Assembly: GCA_005888745.1 (NCBI GenBank)
Contig: VBBS01000026.1
Span: 133,424-190,326 of the forward strand
Source of the DNA: Candidatus Bathyarchaeota archaeon
GTDB lineage: Archaea; Thermoproteota; Bathyarchaeia; 40CM-2-53-6
Reading direction: 5' to 3'
DNA length: 56,903 bases
Shown here: piece after piece, positions 8,730-17,587 of the stretch
Layout of the letters: every line of letters begins with the position of its first letter
Position numbering within the stretch: position 1 is the first letter of the stretch
Program-made: the position numbers and the translations under genes
The notes under the pieces: model-generated
Told to the model about the DNA's origin: nothing
Databases searched by the model: none
What the model saw: the letters and a program-made list of their open reading frames with translations, nothing else

Positions 8730-9266
8730 GTGGTATACGATAAGGATCGTGCCAAAGAGGATGCCACGCTAAGAGACGGACGCAGGATGATTCTCACATC
8801 ATATAGTCCTGATGATAAGGAAGCACTCGTCTCCATGTACGCTAGTATGTCGCCAGAGGCGGTCAAGTGGGGCTTGCCTCCTTATGACCGCGCTAGGATA
8901 GAGCGCTGGACCTCGGACTTGACAAACAATATCACTCTACTCGCCCGATTAGAGGAGAGAGTTGTTGGACATTTGCAAATGTTCAGAATCCCTTTCGAAA
9001 GGCGCAAGGGTGTCGCGGAACTTTTCATCTATATTCACCAAGACTTTCAGAATCTAGGGCTGGGAACGGTGATGATGAAGAAAGCGATCGCGCTGGCGAA
9101 GGAGCGGGGGTTCCATCGGCTTGGACTGACTGTAGTCGCTGATAATCAGAGGGCGATCAGGGTCTATGAAAAGGTCGGCTTCAAGAAGGAAGGGATTGTG
9201 AGAGAGGCTTTCTATGGGGATGACCATCGCTATCATGATGAAGTCGAGATGGGCCTCCTGCTCTGA
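8730..9266 (+). CDS. GNAT family N-acetyltransferase
   Basis: A second, unrelated-in-detail GNAT protein of 178 residues. The acetyl-CoA site is in FQNLGLGTVMMKKAIALAKE, followed by LGLTVVADNQRAIRVYEKVG and FKKEGIVREAFYGDD, as in RimI/PhnO-like enzymes. The start is GTG. It is divergent from the hypothetical membrane protein and followed by a convergent methyltransferase seven bases away. Confidence 0.88.
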   Translation: MVYDKDRAKEDATLRDGRRMILTSYSPDDKEALVSMYASMSPEAVKWGLPPYDRARIERWTSDLTNNITLLARLEERVVGHLQMFRIPFERRKGVAELFIYIHQDFQNLGLGTVMMKKAIALAKERGFHRLGLTVVADNQRAIRVYEKVGFKKEGIVREAFYGDDHRYHDEVEMGLLL

Positions 9267-9273
9267 TGATCAG

Positions 9274-9972
9274 CTAGAGGGTTCCAATGTACAAACCGCG
9301 CCCCATTAACCCCTCTGAATCATAGCTCGTCTCAAGGCCTGCACGTCGAAAAGCGTCGAGATATTCATCATGAGTGAAAAGCCCTAACTCAAGTCGTTCA
9401 ACAAAATGCTCCACTCGATTGGGAGTGGCGATCAGATGATGCATATCCAAGACTGACAGCCTTCCCCTGGTTTTACTGATGTTCATGCGAGCGACCTTGA
9501 GTTCCGGTTGGTCTACGAAATTGGCGTGAACCGATTTTTTGCGCCACTGTTGAGGGGTAATCCAGGGTTCGACAATTAGGACTCCGCCTGGCTTGAGATG
9601 TCGGGACATGTTTCGAACAGCGAGACCGAGTTTGCGTCTGGTTTTCATGTGGCCGATCGCGCTGAACAAACACGTTATAGCATCGAAGTGCTTCTTTAGC
9701 TTGAATGAGACCATGTCGCTGCGATGAAACACAACATCAGGGTGTTTCCTTTTGGCGAGTCTCAGCATTTTCGGGCTGAGATCTAGTCCTTCGACTGAAT
9801 AGTTGTCTTTCAGATATGTAATGTGGCCCCCCGTGCCGCAGGCAACTTCGAGTAGGTCGTTGCCCATGGAACGTCCGTGTTTCTGGATTAGCTCGTGAAG
9901 TTTTGCTGCTTCTTCCTCGTAGTTCTTGAAAGAGTAAATGGCGTCGTAGAGTTCTGCCGAGCGATCGTACAA
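9274..9972 (-). CDS. Class I SAM-dependent methyltransferase
   Basis: The 232-residue protein has methyltransferase motif I as LLEVACGTGGHITYL, motif II-like VEGLDLSPKML, and motif IV-like FDAITCLFSAIGHM, then RHLKPGGVLIVEPWI. It resembles small-molecule methyltransferases of the ubiE/DUF-type group with the ending HDEYLDAFRRAGLETSYDSEGLMGRGLYIG. The substrate is unknown. It may share a transcript with the upstream MIP18-PqqD gene (51-base gap). Confidence 0.85.
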   Translation of the reverse strand: MYDRSAELYDAIYSFKNYEEEAAKLHELIQKHGRSMGNDLLEVACGTGGHITYLKDNYSVEGLDLSPKMLRLAKRKHPDVVFHRSDMVSFKLKKHFDAITCLFSAIGHMKTRRKLGLAVRNMSRHLKPGGVLIVEPWITPQQWRKKSVHANFVDQPELKVARMNISKTRGRLSVLDMHHLIATPNRVEHFVERLELGLFTHDEYLDAFRRAGLETSYDSEGLMGRGLYIGTL

Positions 9973-10023
9973 TTGTCGATTGTGTGGAGGATAGCTGTTT
10001 TAGATATGGCTTGGGTCGACTAC

Positions 10024-10659
10024 CTAGGGATGCAGAGGTAGAACCATCGCGTCCTCAGGACATATCAATCCGATCGCGACTAACTGAGTAACAACTTCTA
10101 GTATTTGCGTTCGAATCTCAGTCGGGGAGACTTTCTTTTCCACTGCGAGCTCAGATGTCAGTTCGTCGATTGTCTTGGTTCCATCACTCTTCTCCCAGAG
10201 GTTGGCGATGTCGTCGTTCCCGAGGTAGCGTGAATTCGCCTCGTTGATCAAGACGATGGTGCCGTCGGGGTTCTTGGCGATGTGCCCCTTCTTTCTAGGC
10301 TTGAAACTGGCGGGATCGAATTCGATCGTCACCGGCTCCTGGTTTGCCTGGAGACGTTCCCGCGCGGCCGCACTCATCTTGTCAGGGGTCCAAGGTGGGT
10401 CCCAGACGATGTCGACATCAGCATGCCTGACACCCGGTATTTTCTCGATCAGTTCCTTGACCTGATGACTCAGGTAGGCGCTGGCGGGGCAGCCCATGGC
10501 TGTAAGGGTCATTCGAACCTTCACAGTGTCATTCGCTATGGTGACTCCGTAGACTAAACCGAGATCAACAATGTTGACTGGTATTTCGGGATCATAGCAG
10601 TTTCGGAGAACATCCATTACCCTGTTGACGGAGGGTTCTTCGCTCAAGCGCTTGATCAC
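10024..10659 (-). CDS. MIP18/SufT (DUF59) domain fused to PqqD-like domain
   Basis: Residues 10-105 form a MIP18/PaaD domain: CYDPEIPVNIVDLGLVYGV, TLTAMGCPASAYL with the conserved cysteine, and VWDPPWTPDKMSAAARERL. Such domains help iron-sulfur cluster assembly or delivery. Residues about 120-205 look like a PqqD peptide-recognition winged helix (GTIVLINEANSRYLGNDDIA, LWEKSDGTKTIDELTSEL). PqqD domains present peptides to radical SAM enzymes, yet no radical SAM or RiPP gene is near. The fusion may instead link cluster delivery to a client enzyme elsewhere, which is inference. Confidence 0.8.
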   Translation of the reverse strand: MIKRLSEEPSVNRVMDVLRNCYDPEIPVNIVDLGLVYGVTIANDTVKVRMTLTAMGCPASAYLSHQVKELIEKIPGVRHADVDIVWDPPWTPDKMSAAARERLQANQEPVTIEFDPASFKPRKKGHIAKNPDGTIVLINEANSRYLGNDDIANLWEKSDGTKTIDELTSELAVEKKVSPTEIRTQILEVVTQLVAIGLICPEDAMVLPLHP

Positions 10660-10743
10660 ATCTCTAGAGGGTCTATCCCCTAATAGGGATATTTACACTC
10701 GCTCTGTCCAGCCCTTGGTTCTTACGCACTATTGATTGGCGCC

Positions 10744-11550
10744 TCAGAGGATTCTGCTGAGCCTGTCGTATGCAGCTGGGAGAAGACGGTTTTCAGCATC
10801 GATCAACGGTCGCAGTTCTCCTGATCTCAACAGCTTCGCGATTCCAGTTCCGGTTGCCAGTTTTCCGTGACGCCAGCTTCGTAGGATCGGGCCGTATTCT
10901 CCCTTCAGACTCCTTGTGACGCTCTTGACCACGTTCTGGCCTTTCTCGGACTTGCTCTCCACTTCGATCTCGAAGAGGCGTATCTTTTGATCGTCAAAGT
11001 CATAGAGCACTGTGTCAATGTCCAGTTCTGCTAGGACATGGGAGCCTTCAGGGCCGATTGTAACATCACGTACCTGCCGTTGCGTCTCTCGATGCTGGAT
11101 GGGAACCAGGCCTTTGCTCTTCAATAGTTCAATCGGATCTGAAAGATTAGTCTGGCCGGCATTACTAGGAGAGTGATGGGGGATTTTCAGCTCGGAAACC
11201 ACTTTTTCAATAGTCTCATTTGACCAGGGAACCTCCATCTCAGATCGGACCATTCCCCCCCAGAGAGTTCGTCTAGGATGCGTCTTCATAGTGATCCAAC
11301 GATCCTGGTTATCTGTCCGTATTCTCAGATTCAACTTGCGATGCGAAAGAAAGTGGTTAGAGGTGTCGAAGTAGGTGTCCGCGAGAAACTTCGTCTTCTC
11401 ACCAAACAATCGATACTCTCCGACACTTTTCTTCTCAGCAATCTTTCTGACAATTTCCTCAGGATGATCCGACAGTATGAGAAGGATCGATTCGATCTCG
11501 CGGCCGAAACCGAGAGCCTGCGGAAGCTTGACCATCCTAGTCCAACTCAT
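10744..11550 (-). CDS. CYTH-domain triphosphatase-like protein
   Basis: CYTH enzymes hydrolyse inorganic triphosphate or related compounds in a metal-filled tunnel. I start at the ATG at 11550 (268 residues), which leaves 72 bases to the divergent phosphatase gene. Tunnel-lining charged strands are visible: REIES near the start, ADTYFDT, LNLRIRT, WITMKT, RSEMEVPW, LAELDIDTVLYDF and IRLFEIEVESKS. The C-terminal SILRSWRHGKL-type helix fits the family's end. It opens a polyphosphate-linked cluster with SixA, Ppx, CHAD and VTC-like genes. Confidence 0.8.
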   Translation of the reverse strand: MSWTRMVKLPQALGFGREIESILLILSDHPEEIVRKIAEKKSVGEYRLFGEKTKFLADTYFDTSNHFLSHRKLNLRIRTDNQDRWITMKTHPRRTLWGGMVRSEMEVPWSNETIEKVVSELKIPHHSPSNAGQTNLSDPIELLKSKGLVPIQHRETQRQVRDVTIGPEGSHVLAELDIDTVLYDFDDQKIRLFEIEVESKSEKGQNVVKSVTRSLKGEYGPILRSWRHGKLATGTGIAKLLRSGELRPLIDAENRLLPAAYDRLSRIL

Positions 11551-11622
11551 GGTCTTAACGGAGAAAGCGTGGTTACTGAACTTTATCTGACTCACCGAAA
11601 CTCGGCATAGGGACAATTGACA

Positions 11623-12234
11623 ATGGCCAAAAGAGTAAGGAGACAACCCGGCGCTTTCTCGGACCACAAAGAGGTCGAGACTAAGAAGGCGACTTCATCA
11701 ACGTCCGCTCGGACCCCATCAAGGACAGCCACCCCCATAAAGATCGATATTTTCATACTGAGACACGGAGAAGCCGGGAACCGAATGACAGTTATGGAGA
11801 AAGATTCCGAACGCTCCCTAACACCGGAAGGCCGAGCCGAGATGCAGAAGATAGCACAGTCACTGAAGGCAATCGGATTGCAAACCGATCGGATCTATAC
11901 AAGTCCGTTGAGAAGAGCTCGAGAAACCGCTGAGATTGCGGCCAAGGTCCTCAAGATCCCCACATTGGAAGAATGGGACGAATTGAAACCAGACGGAAGC
12001 AAGCCAGAACTCTATCGCAAACTAGCAAGACTTGAACAAAACTCCAGACCAATCCTTGTAGGACACGAACCTTACCTGACTTCCATGATAGGAGAGATCA
12101 TCGGCACCACGAGTGCTAAAATTGTTCTAAAAAAGGGAGGCCTCGGAAAAGTCCGAATAACATCATTTAACCCTCGAATCTCCGGCGAACTACGCTGGCT
12201 TCTCACACCGAAAATCATCGCCAAGATGTCTTGA
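11623..12234 (+). CDS. SixA-like histidine phosphatase
   Basis: The histidine phosphatase motif LRHGEAGN carries the catalytic histidine, and SPLRRARETAEIA and VGHEPYLTSMIGEI hold the second arginine and histidine. SixA removes phosphate from phosphohistidine, and relatives act on small phosphates. I choose the ATG at 11623 (203 residues); a TTG two codons earlier is possible. A basic, low-complexity 40-residue N-terminus (KRVRRQPGAFSDHKEVETKK) precedes the domain, perhaps for polyphosphate or nucleic-acid binding. SixA, CHAD, Ppx and CYTH genes often co-occur. Confidence 0.85.
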   Translation: MAKRVRRQPGAFSDHKEVETKKATSSTSARTPSRTATPIKIDIFILRHGEAGNRMTVMEKDSERSLTPEGRAEMQKIAQSLKAIGLQTDRIYTSPLRRARETAEIAAKVLKIPTLEEWDELKPDGSKPELYRKLARLEQNSRPILVGHEPYLTSMIGEIIGTTSAKIVLKKGGLGKVRITSFNPRISGELRWLLTPKIIAKMS

Positions 12235-12507
12235 GGTTCTGTGGTTCTGTTAACTCTTCGTTGGTTGAGTTAGCTTCGGGGCATCGACTCCAGGGATTAC
12301 CGTAGGCGTCGGGTTCCCCTTCATTGCTTCAACTACCCTGCCTTGCGCGGATTTGACAGCTAACAACGAACGATAAGAGCCAAAACCCTCCCTATACGTC
12401 AGAGAGGCATCCGACGATAAGTCTACAGAACATGTCTTGATAAACCAAAACGAATCACCCTGATCCCGCCGAAGTGAAACGAAACGACGAGTGGGCCCTA
12501 GCCAAGT
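12235..12507. other. Intergenic spacer, no feature recognised
   Basis: This 273-base gap between the SixA-like and Ppx genes contains no ORF of note. No clear hairpin or T-run was seen on the plus strand apart from GTTGGTTGAGTTAG-like low-complexity sequence. Confidence 0.4.
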
Positions 12508-13968
12508 TTGAAAGTCTCGGTGATAGACCTAGGCTACAACTCACTAAAACTTGTCAACTATGAAGTTAGGCGAGAGAAGTCTTTTGTCGCGTACGGACAG
12601 CACTCGGTCCTCGCGAAGGTTGGGGAAGGGCTTGATCAAACCGGCTTCCTAGGAGACAAACCCATACGACGCACTCTCAAAGCTCTGAAACAATTCCGCG
12701 CTATCGTGGACCTTGAGCAGTCAAAACATGTTCTCCCTGTCGCGACGAGCGCTGTAAGGGAAGCGGGGAATAGAGAAGATTTCCTTAGGCAAGCGTATCA
12801 CGAAGCCGGATTCAGGTTCAAGGTTCTATCCGAAAAAGAGGAAGCAGTATACGCGTTCGAAGGAGCCAAGAGCGCTACCAGCGTTCATGCCGGCCTATTC
12901 TTCGACCTTGGTGGAGGAAGCCTGGAGATGGTCATTTACTTGGAGCCTACGATCAGAAAAATCCTTTCTGTTCCTCTCGGAGGACTAAGGCTAACTGACC
13001 TTTACGCTAAGCCAGATGGGTCTTTCACAAAGAAGAACTATGCACGGATGAGAAAACGGATACTCGAACTTCTCCCGGAGAAGAAACATCTTCCAGCTTC
13101 GAAAAACCTTGACTTGGTGGGTGTCGGAGGCTCAGTCCGCGCCATCGCGCGATACGACCAGATGCGAAGGCAGTATCCGCTAAACAAGCTGCACAATTAT
13201 TCGATGAAGAAGAACGCCGTGGAATCAGTCCACCGCGCACTCCGCGGAATGAGTCTTAGGACGATAAGAAAGAATCCGGCAATAGGTCAAGAGAGAAGCC
13301 AATCAATCATAGCCGGGTCTCTAGTAGTTCACCTGTTGATGAAGAAGATTGGCTTTCGCAAACTCATCGTTAGCACACACGGTCTCAGAGACGGAGTACT
13401 CTCGGCTTTCCTCGAAAGCCCGAGCTCATATCGGCAGGGACTTGTAGACAGGGTTCTGATGCGCGAAGCTCCAACACATTCGAAGGCCGCCGCCCGGGAA
13501 AAGTTGGCCAAGTCCCTCTTGTCGCATAGAAACCTGACAAAAAGAGAGTACGCGATCCTCTCAGAAGCTCTCGATCATGTCTTGCCAGACCTTCCGACCT
13601 ACAATCCGGAGACCTTGTTCTACATCGTTTTGGAGTCTGATAGTCCACTGTCACACCAGGACCAGCTGATCATGGCCTTGTCTGTTGCTAGAGCGAATGG
13701 AATGAGGCGGACAGATTGGGCTCAGACGACCTACAAGAGCGTCCTAGAAAAAAAGAGCATGCAGATGGTGAAGAAGATTTCAGTCCTCATCCAACTCGTT
13801 CAACTTCAACAAAAGACGGACATCCATCTATCCATGAGTACTGAGCGCGGAATCCCTCGTCTTCACATAGCCCAAGGCAAGCAACGCATTCCAAAAGTGC
13901 TCATGAAAGATATTCTTAGAGACCTCGAAGACCTTGAAGGCACGTTCAATCTTCAACTCGCCATGTAA
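12508..13968 (+). CDS. ppx: Exopolyphosphatase / Ppx-GppA family phosphatase
   Basis: The 486-residue protein fits the Ppx/GppA family that removes terminal phosphate from polyphosphate. VSVIDLGYNSLKLVNYEV is the first ASKHA ATPase-type phosphate loop; LPVATSAVREAGNREDFL follows; LFFDLGGGSLEMV is the second loop; the third, VGVGGSVRAIARYD, and HGLRDGVLSAFL end the catalytic part. The C-terminal 150 residues are helical, like the HD-type extension of Ppx. The start is TTG. The gene is followed 48 bases later by CHAD, so the two are probably co-transcribed. Confidence 0.9.
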   Translation: MKVSVIDLGYNSLKLVNYEVRREKSFVAYGQHSVLAKVGEGLDQTGFLGDKPIRRTLKALKQFRAIVDLEQSKHVLPVATSAVREAGNREDFLRQAYHEAGFRFKVLSEKEEAVYAFEGAKSATSVHAGLFFDLGGGSLEMVIYLEPTIRKILSVPLGGLRLTDLYAKPDGSFTKKNYARMRKRILELLPEKKHLPASKNLDLVGVGGSVRAIARYDQMRRQYPLNKLHNYSMKKNAVESVHRALRGMSLRTIRKNPAIGQERSQSIIAGSLVVHLLMKKIGFRKLIVSTHGLRDGVLSAFLESPSSYRQGLVDRVLMREAPTHSKAAAREKLAKSLLSHRNLTKREYAILSEALDHVLPDLPTYNPETLFYIVLESDSPLSHQDQLIMALSVARANGMRRTDWAQTTYKSVLEKKSMQMVKKISVLIQLVQLQQKTDIHLSMSTERGIPRLHIAQGKQRIPKVLMKDILRDLEDLEGTFNLQLAM

Positions 13969-14016
13969 ACGCCTTAGAAAACCTAAGTAGTCTCACTTCT
14001 CGAACCCAGCCTTCCC

Positions 14017-14823
14017 TTGATTACTCGCGACTCTTTCGCGAAAGAGTACGACAAATTCGCGAAAGCGCTGACCCGAAGAGTCAAGGCCTATCTTAGAGAC
14101 CCCAATGCCGAGAACGTCCACCGGCTTCGAACCACGACTCGCCGTCTCCAGGCCGCTTTCGCATTGCTTCCTAGGACTACACGGAAGCAGACCAAGGCGC
14201 AGAAAGCCATGGCTCGCATCAAGAAGCTAATGAAAGTAAACGCTAGCGTGAGAGACCGAGATATTATTCTCTCGAAACTGTCAATGTACAAGCAGAACCC
14301 CGCATTCGAGGGACTCATTGGGGACCTTAGGAAATCGCGCAAGGCACATCTGGAGGAAGCGAAAGAGCTAGCATTGTCCATTCAGAAAAGCCCGGGACTT
14401 CGTGTAAAACCGAGAGACTTTTCCGGCTCCGTACTACAGAAGAGATACGACAAGGTTGTGAGAAAGCTGAGCTCGAAGATCACTAGTGAACTCCCGCTAG
14501 TAAGGGAAGATCCCTCTAAGGTGGAGGAATTGCATGTCATCCGAAGAGACTGCAAACAACTCCGTTATGTTTTAGAAATGGGCAAATTTACTAGACCACC
14601 GAAACCTCTGGTAGGTCTCCGTTCTTGGCAAGATCTACTTGGCGTGATACATGACCACGATGTGATGATATCCTATCTTCGGGGACTCAACAAGTCGCCG
14701 GAAATCCAGCTTGCTTTAAACACCGAAACCGAAAGTCGGAGCCACAGCTATCAGAAATTCGTCAAAGCCTCGAGAGAGAATCCAGTTTCTAGATTTGCTG
14801 CCAAGCCTTTGAGATCTATCTAA
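14017..14823 (+). CDS. CHAD domain protein
   Basis: CHAD domains are all-helical, basic domains that bind polyphosphate. The 268-residue protein shows both halves of the repeat: NVHRLRTTTRRLQAAF near residue 35 and ELHVIRRDCKQLRYVLEM near residue 178. The histidine and arginines line the basic groove. VNASVRDRDIILSKL and WQDLLGVIHDHDVMISYL are also typical. The start is TTG. It converges with the VTC/CYTH gene and overlaps its end by four bases. Confidence 0.9.
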   Translation: MITRDSFAKEYDKFAKALTRRVKAYLRDPNAENVHRLRTTTRRLQAAFALLPRTTRKQTKAQKAMARIKKLMKVNASVRDRDIILSKLSMYKQNPAFEGLIGDLRKSRKAHLEEAKELALSIQKSPGLRVKPRDFSGSVLQKRYDKVVRKLSSKITSELPLVREDPSKVEELHVIRRDCKQLRYVLEMGKFTRPPKPLVGLRSWQDLLGVIHDHDVMISYLRGLNKSPEIQLALNTETESRSHSYQKFVKASRENPVSRFAAKPLRSI

Positions 14824-16106
14824 TTCGGCAGGCTCATTAGCCACTGGTTTTTCGTCAAAGTCGTGGGCTCCAGTGAGTACTCTTCGATGAGATAGTTGGC
14901 CATGGATGCCACATCGTTGATGCTCCGCGTCTCGGTTCTCGGAGAAGGCGAGTTCAGAACGTCCTCCACCTCCAACTGGTACAGCTCGTGGCCTCGATGC
15001 GTGCTCCGATCCATCATCACTGCATACTCTCTGTTTCCTCCGTTCCGCTCAACCATGAAGTACTTCCTCCTCCTCGTGAGAATCTTGTAAGGCATCTTCA
15101 ACATGTCGGCCTGAAGAGGTTGCTCAATCTCCCGCCTCTTTATCACGTTACCGAGTCGATAAGGATCTTGCACGACCTGAAAGTTCTCCTTGATCGTCGC
15201 AGACCTTGATTGCCCACTAGTTTCAAACCTAACGTATTCGTGTGTAGGCACCTGAACGTAGTGGTAGAGCTTGCCTGTCTCCATGACATTCGGGTAAGAG
15301 TTAGAGAGTCTGAATCCTTCGATTCTTCCTTCTGATAGATCGCTCCTTATTCTGGGGAAAATGTCCTGGTCTTCGGCGTCAAGCGCAACTTTTGCTTTGA
15401 TCTCTGTGTTGTGGCTCGGTTCCTTGTACGCTTCGCCCGATTTCCTAGATCGGTCCTCGATCAGATTGAAGATTGTTGCCTTCTTGGAAATACCCTGTTC
15501 CGCGTTCTCTTTCCTGAGGAGACCGTGGATTTTTCTGACCAGCGGAGAGCCCGTTCTGCCGGGGGAAATCTTTAGCTCCACAATAGCCCGGTTCGAAGCC
15601 CCAAGCATTGTCCCTGCAAGTCCCTCGAATGTGAAGTACCTGACATCTTCATCCATTGTAACCCGCACGCGTCTGTCACTTTCCAGGAAGTGGTTCCTAG
15701 AATAGCTCGCGGCAGCATAGAGGCCTAATTTATGTGGAATTCTAATCCGGGCGAGCCGGCTCATTCGTTTTACCCTCGACAAGATTTCCCGAAGAGGCAG
15801 CATCTCATTCCGTCGTTTGTGTCTAATGAACCGGCCATGTTCTGACCGGGTGTTCTTGACCTCGAAGATCCATTTGTCGCTCAGCTTGAGCTTGAACCGT
15901 TCCTTGAACGGCTTTTGCTCGTATCTCCGTCCTCTGATCGAGTAGGTGAAGGGGACTTCATGCTCCTCATTGTTGAAGTACAGTGTCTGGTTGACGGGGT
16001 TGGGAAAACTATTCAGGCTCATTAGCTCGAAGAGTTTGAGCTTGAATCTCTCAGCCTTCCGAGCATCTATGTAATACCGAATTTCGGCCCTCACCTGACT
16101 TTTCAC
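14820..16106 (-). CDS. VTC-like polyphosphate polymerase domain with second CYTH-like tunnel domain
   Basis: Residues 1-225 resemble the VTC polyphosphate polymerase domain: RAEIRYYIDARKAERF, NQTLYFNNEEHEVPF, SIRGRRYEQ, RFKLKLSDKWIFEVKNTR, MDEDVRYFTFEG and RAIVELKISPG give the basic and acidic tunnel strands. Residues about 232-410 look like a second tunnel: NTEIKAKVALD, YHYVQVPTHEYVRFETSG, ATIKEN, VIKRREIEQP, KYFMVERNGG and LYQLEVEDVL. VTC proteins make polyphosphate from ATP at membranes; no membrane segment is visible here. The 428-residue double-tunnel layout is unusual. Whether the second domain polymerises, hydrolyses or only binds is unknown. Confidence 0.75.
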   Translation of the reverse strand: MKSQVRAEIRYYIDARKAERFKLKLFELMSLNSFPNPVNQTLYFNNEEHEVPFTYSIRGRRYEQKPFKERFKLKLSDKWIFEVKNTRSEHGRFIRHKRRNEMLPLREILSRVKRMSRLARIRIPHKLGLYAAASYSRNHFLESDRRVRVTMDEDVRYFTFEGLAGTMLGASNRAIVELKISPGRTGSPLVRKIHGLLRKENAEQGISKKATIFNLIEDRSRKSGEAYKEPSHNTEIKAKVALDAEDQDIFPRIRSDLSEGRIEGFRLSNSYPNVMETGKLYHYVQVPTHEYVRFETSGQSRSATIKENFQVVQDPYRLGNVIKRREIEQPLQADMLKMPYKILTRRRKYFMVERNGGNREYAVMMDRSTHRGHELYQLEVEDVLNSPSPRTETRSINDVASMANYLIEEYSLEPTTLTKNQWLMSLPN

Positions 16107-16318
16107 ATATCGCAGCTCCTCTAACCATTGGCTTGCGGGGAAACTTTGGGAAAGAGAATTTTCAAGACTCGGGCCTCATAAACTAACTGAACCCCTGAAG
16201 CCCGTTTTCGCCAGCATCACCCTAACTGACTTCCCTCAGTAAACTCCAGAGCCTCCCAGCGACTCGGAGCCGGCTTCGCTACCCACCAACTACCCAGTTT
16301 CGGATGGGTTCAGTCTAT

Positions 16319-17086
16319 CTATTTGGTATCGTAATCTTGAATTCCCAGAACTCTTTGAACAGCTCTCCTGTCCGGAATGACGCTGAGTTTGGAAATCTCA
16401 GACTCCCAATACACCCGCTCTGCCTCTGTGGACCGGATTCTACCGTTCCACTTCTTCACGTGGAAGTAGTGAATTCTTTGTCTCTCGCCATTGCTCGCTG
16501 TGTACAGACTCTTCTGTACGAGTTTAGCCCTCTCGACGTCGATTCCTAGTTCTTCCTTCATCTCTCTTCTCAAAGCATCCTCCAAGCTCTCATCAGGGCC
16601 CACGTGACCGCCCGGGATCTCTAACAGTCCCGGATCCGCATCGTCGTCATCGCGCCTTTTCTCTACCAAGAACTTCCTCCTCACCACCAAAATTCCATCT
16701 ACACAGTCAGCGATCGTCCTCCTACGGGTTTGGGCTCTGTCCACATTCTCGGTTGTCAATTCTGCGGGTAGAACGTTCATGCCAGCCTTTGTCATCTTAC
16801 CGTCGTGAATTAGGTTCAGCGCACGCGCTTTGTTGTACTTTGACCAATTGGCTCTCGACCTACGTGGAGTAAAGCGTACTCCAAGTTTCGTTAGGCCTAT
16901 TCGCTTGACTCTACTATCAATCCAGCCGTAGCATATCGCCTCTTCGACCACGTCTCTAAGAAAATCTCTGTATGAAATTAATCGTGTTTCTGAGAGTTCC
17001 TTATCGTAGAGAAGCCAGATTTCTCTTGCAGTTTGATGATTCCTTGCTAGCCACGCTCGCCACTTGTCTCGCGAGGAAAAATTCAA
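16319..17086 (-). CDS. YdeI-like domain fused to NUDIX hydrolase
   Basis: Residues 1-120 match the YdeI/OmpD-associated family (DKWRAWLARNHQTAREIWLL, AICYGWIDSRVKRIG, FTPRRSRANWSKYNKARA). Residues about 128-250 are a NUDIX hydrolase: the box reads GGHVGPDESLEDALRREMKE followed by ELGI, with all the glutamates of GX5EX7REUXEEXGU. NUDIX enzymes cleave nucleoside diphosphates linked to other groups, often for house-cleaning. The DDDDAD loop before the box is odd. The domain junction near LTTENVDRAQTRRRTIADC shows no stop or frameshift, so this is one protein. Confidence 0.85.
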   Translation of the reverse strand: MNFSSRDKWRAWLARNHQTAREIWLLYDKELSETRLISYRDFLRDVVEEAICYGWIDSRVKRIGLTKLGVRFTPRRSRANWSKYNKARALNLIHDGKMTKAGMNVLPAELTTENVDRAQTRRRTIADCVDGILVVRRKFLVEKRRDDDDADPGLLEIPGGHVGPDESLEDALRREMKEELGIDVERAKLVQKSLYTASNGERQRIHYFHVKKWNGRIRSTEAERVYWESEISKLSVIPDRRAVQRVLGIQDYDTK

Positions 17087-17170
17087 TCTCCTACTCTCAG
17101 CGGGCGTGTGAATCCAAATCTCCCAGGAAGAGGTCTGGCCTCAGAGGAGAGGGGGTGAAGGAAATAGCGT

Positions 17171-17449
17171 TTAGCTAAGAGGGAGAGTAGAGCCAGAGTT
17201 TTCTCGATTTTCGGATGAGGCGGCGCTCGGCCGCTCTTCAGCGCGAGAGATAGGATCCGAACTCGAATGAGGAGGCACTTCCTTCGGTGACTGGATCAGC
17301 TTGCTAGACTCGTGCCCCTCACACCACTTGGTAAGCGCGTCCACAGCAGCTTCGCTCAGGGAACCTCTACCATACCCATAGACGTCCATAGCCAGCATCC
17401 TGAATCGTCGATCAAGGTCTTCAGATAGATACACTTTCAGTTCGGCCAT
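17171..17449 (-). CDS. Ribbon-helix-helix type DNA-binding protein
   Basis: The 92-residue protein begins with the ribbon-helix-helix pattern: strand ELKVYLSED, helix LDRRFRMLAMDVYG, turn GRGSLSEAAVDALTKWCE. The last 45 residues are disordered and Ser/Pro/Glu rich. CopG-type proteins regulate genes or act as antitoxins. No toxin gene is adjacent, so a free-standing regulator is more likely. Confidence 0.65.
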   Translation of the reverse strand: MAELKVYLSEDLDRRFRMLAMDVYGYGRGSLSEAAVDALTKWCEGHESSKLIQSPKEVPPHSSSDPISRAEERPSAASSENRENSGSTLPLS

Positions 17450-17587
17450 CTTGCGGTCATCTCCTTCTCACTATAGGGACAAAGGGACATGGCTAAGCAC
17501 CCAGTGTAACGGTGAGGGGCGTCAGAGAGTTAGGCCATGGGCTAATCCGCGGCTAGGCTAGTCATCTATTGGAAAAGTGGTTCTGAG

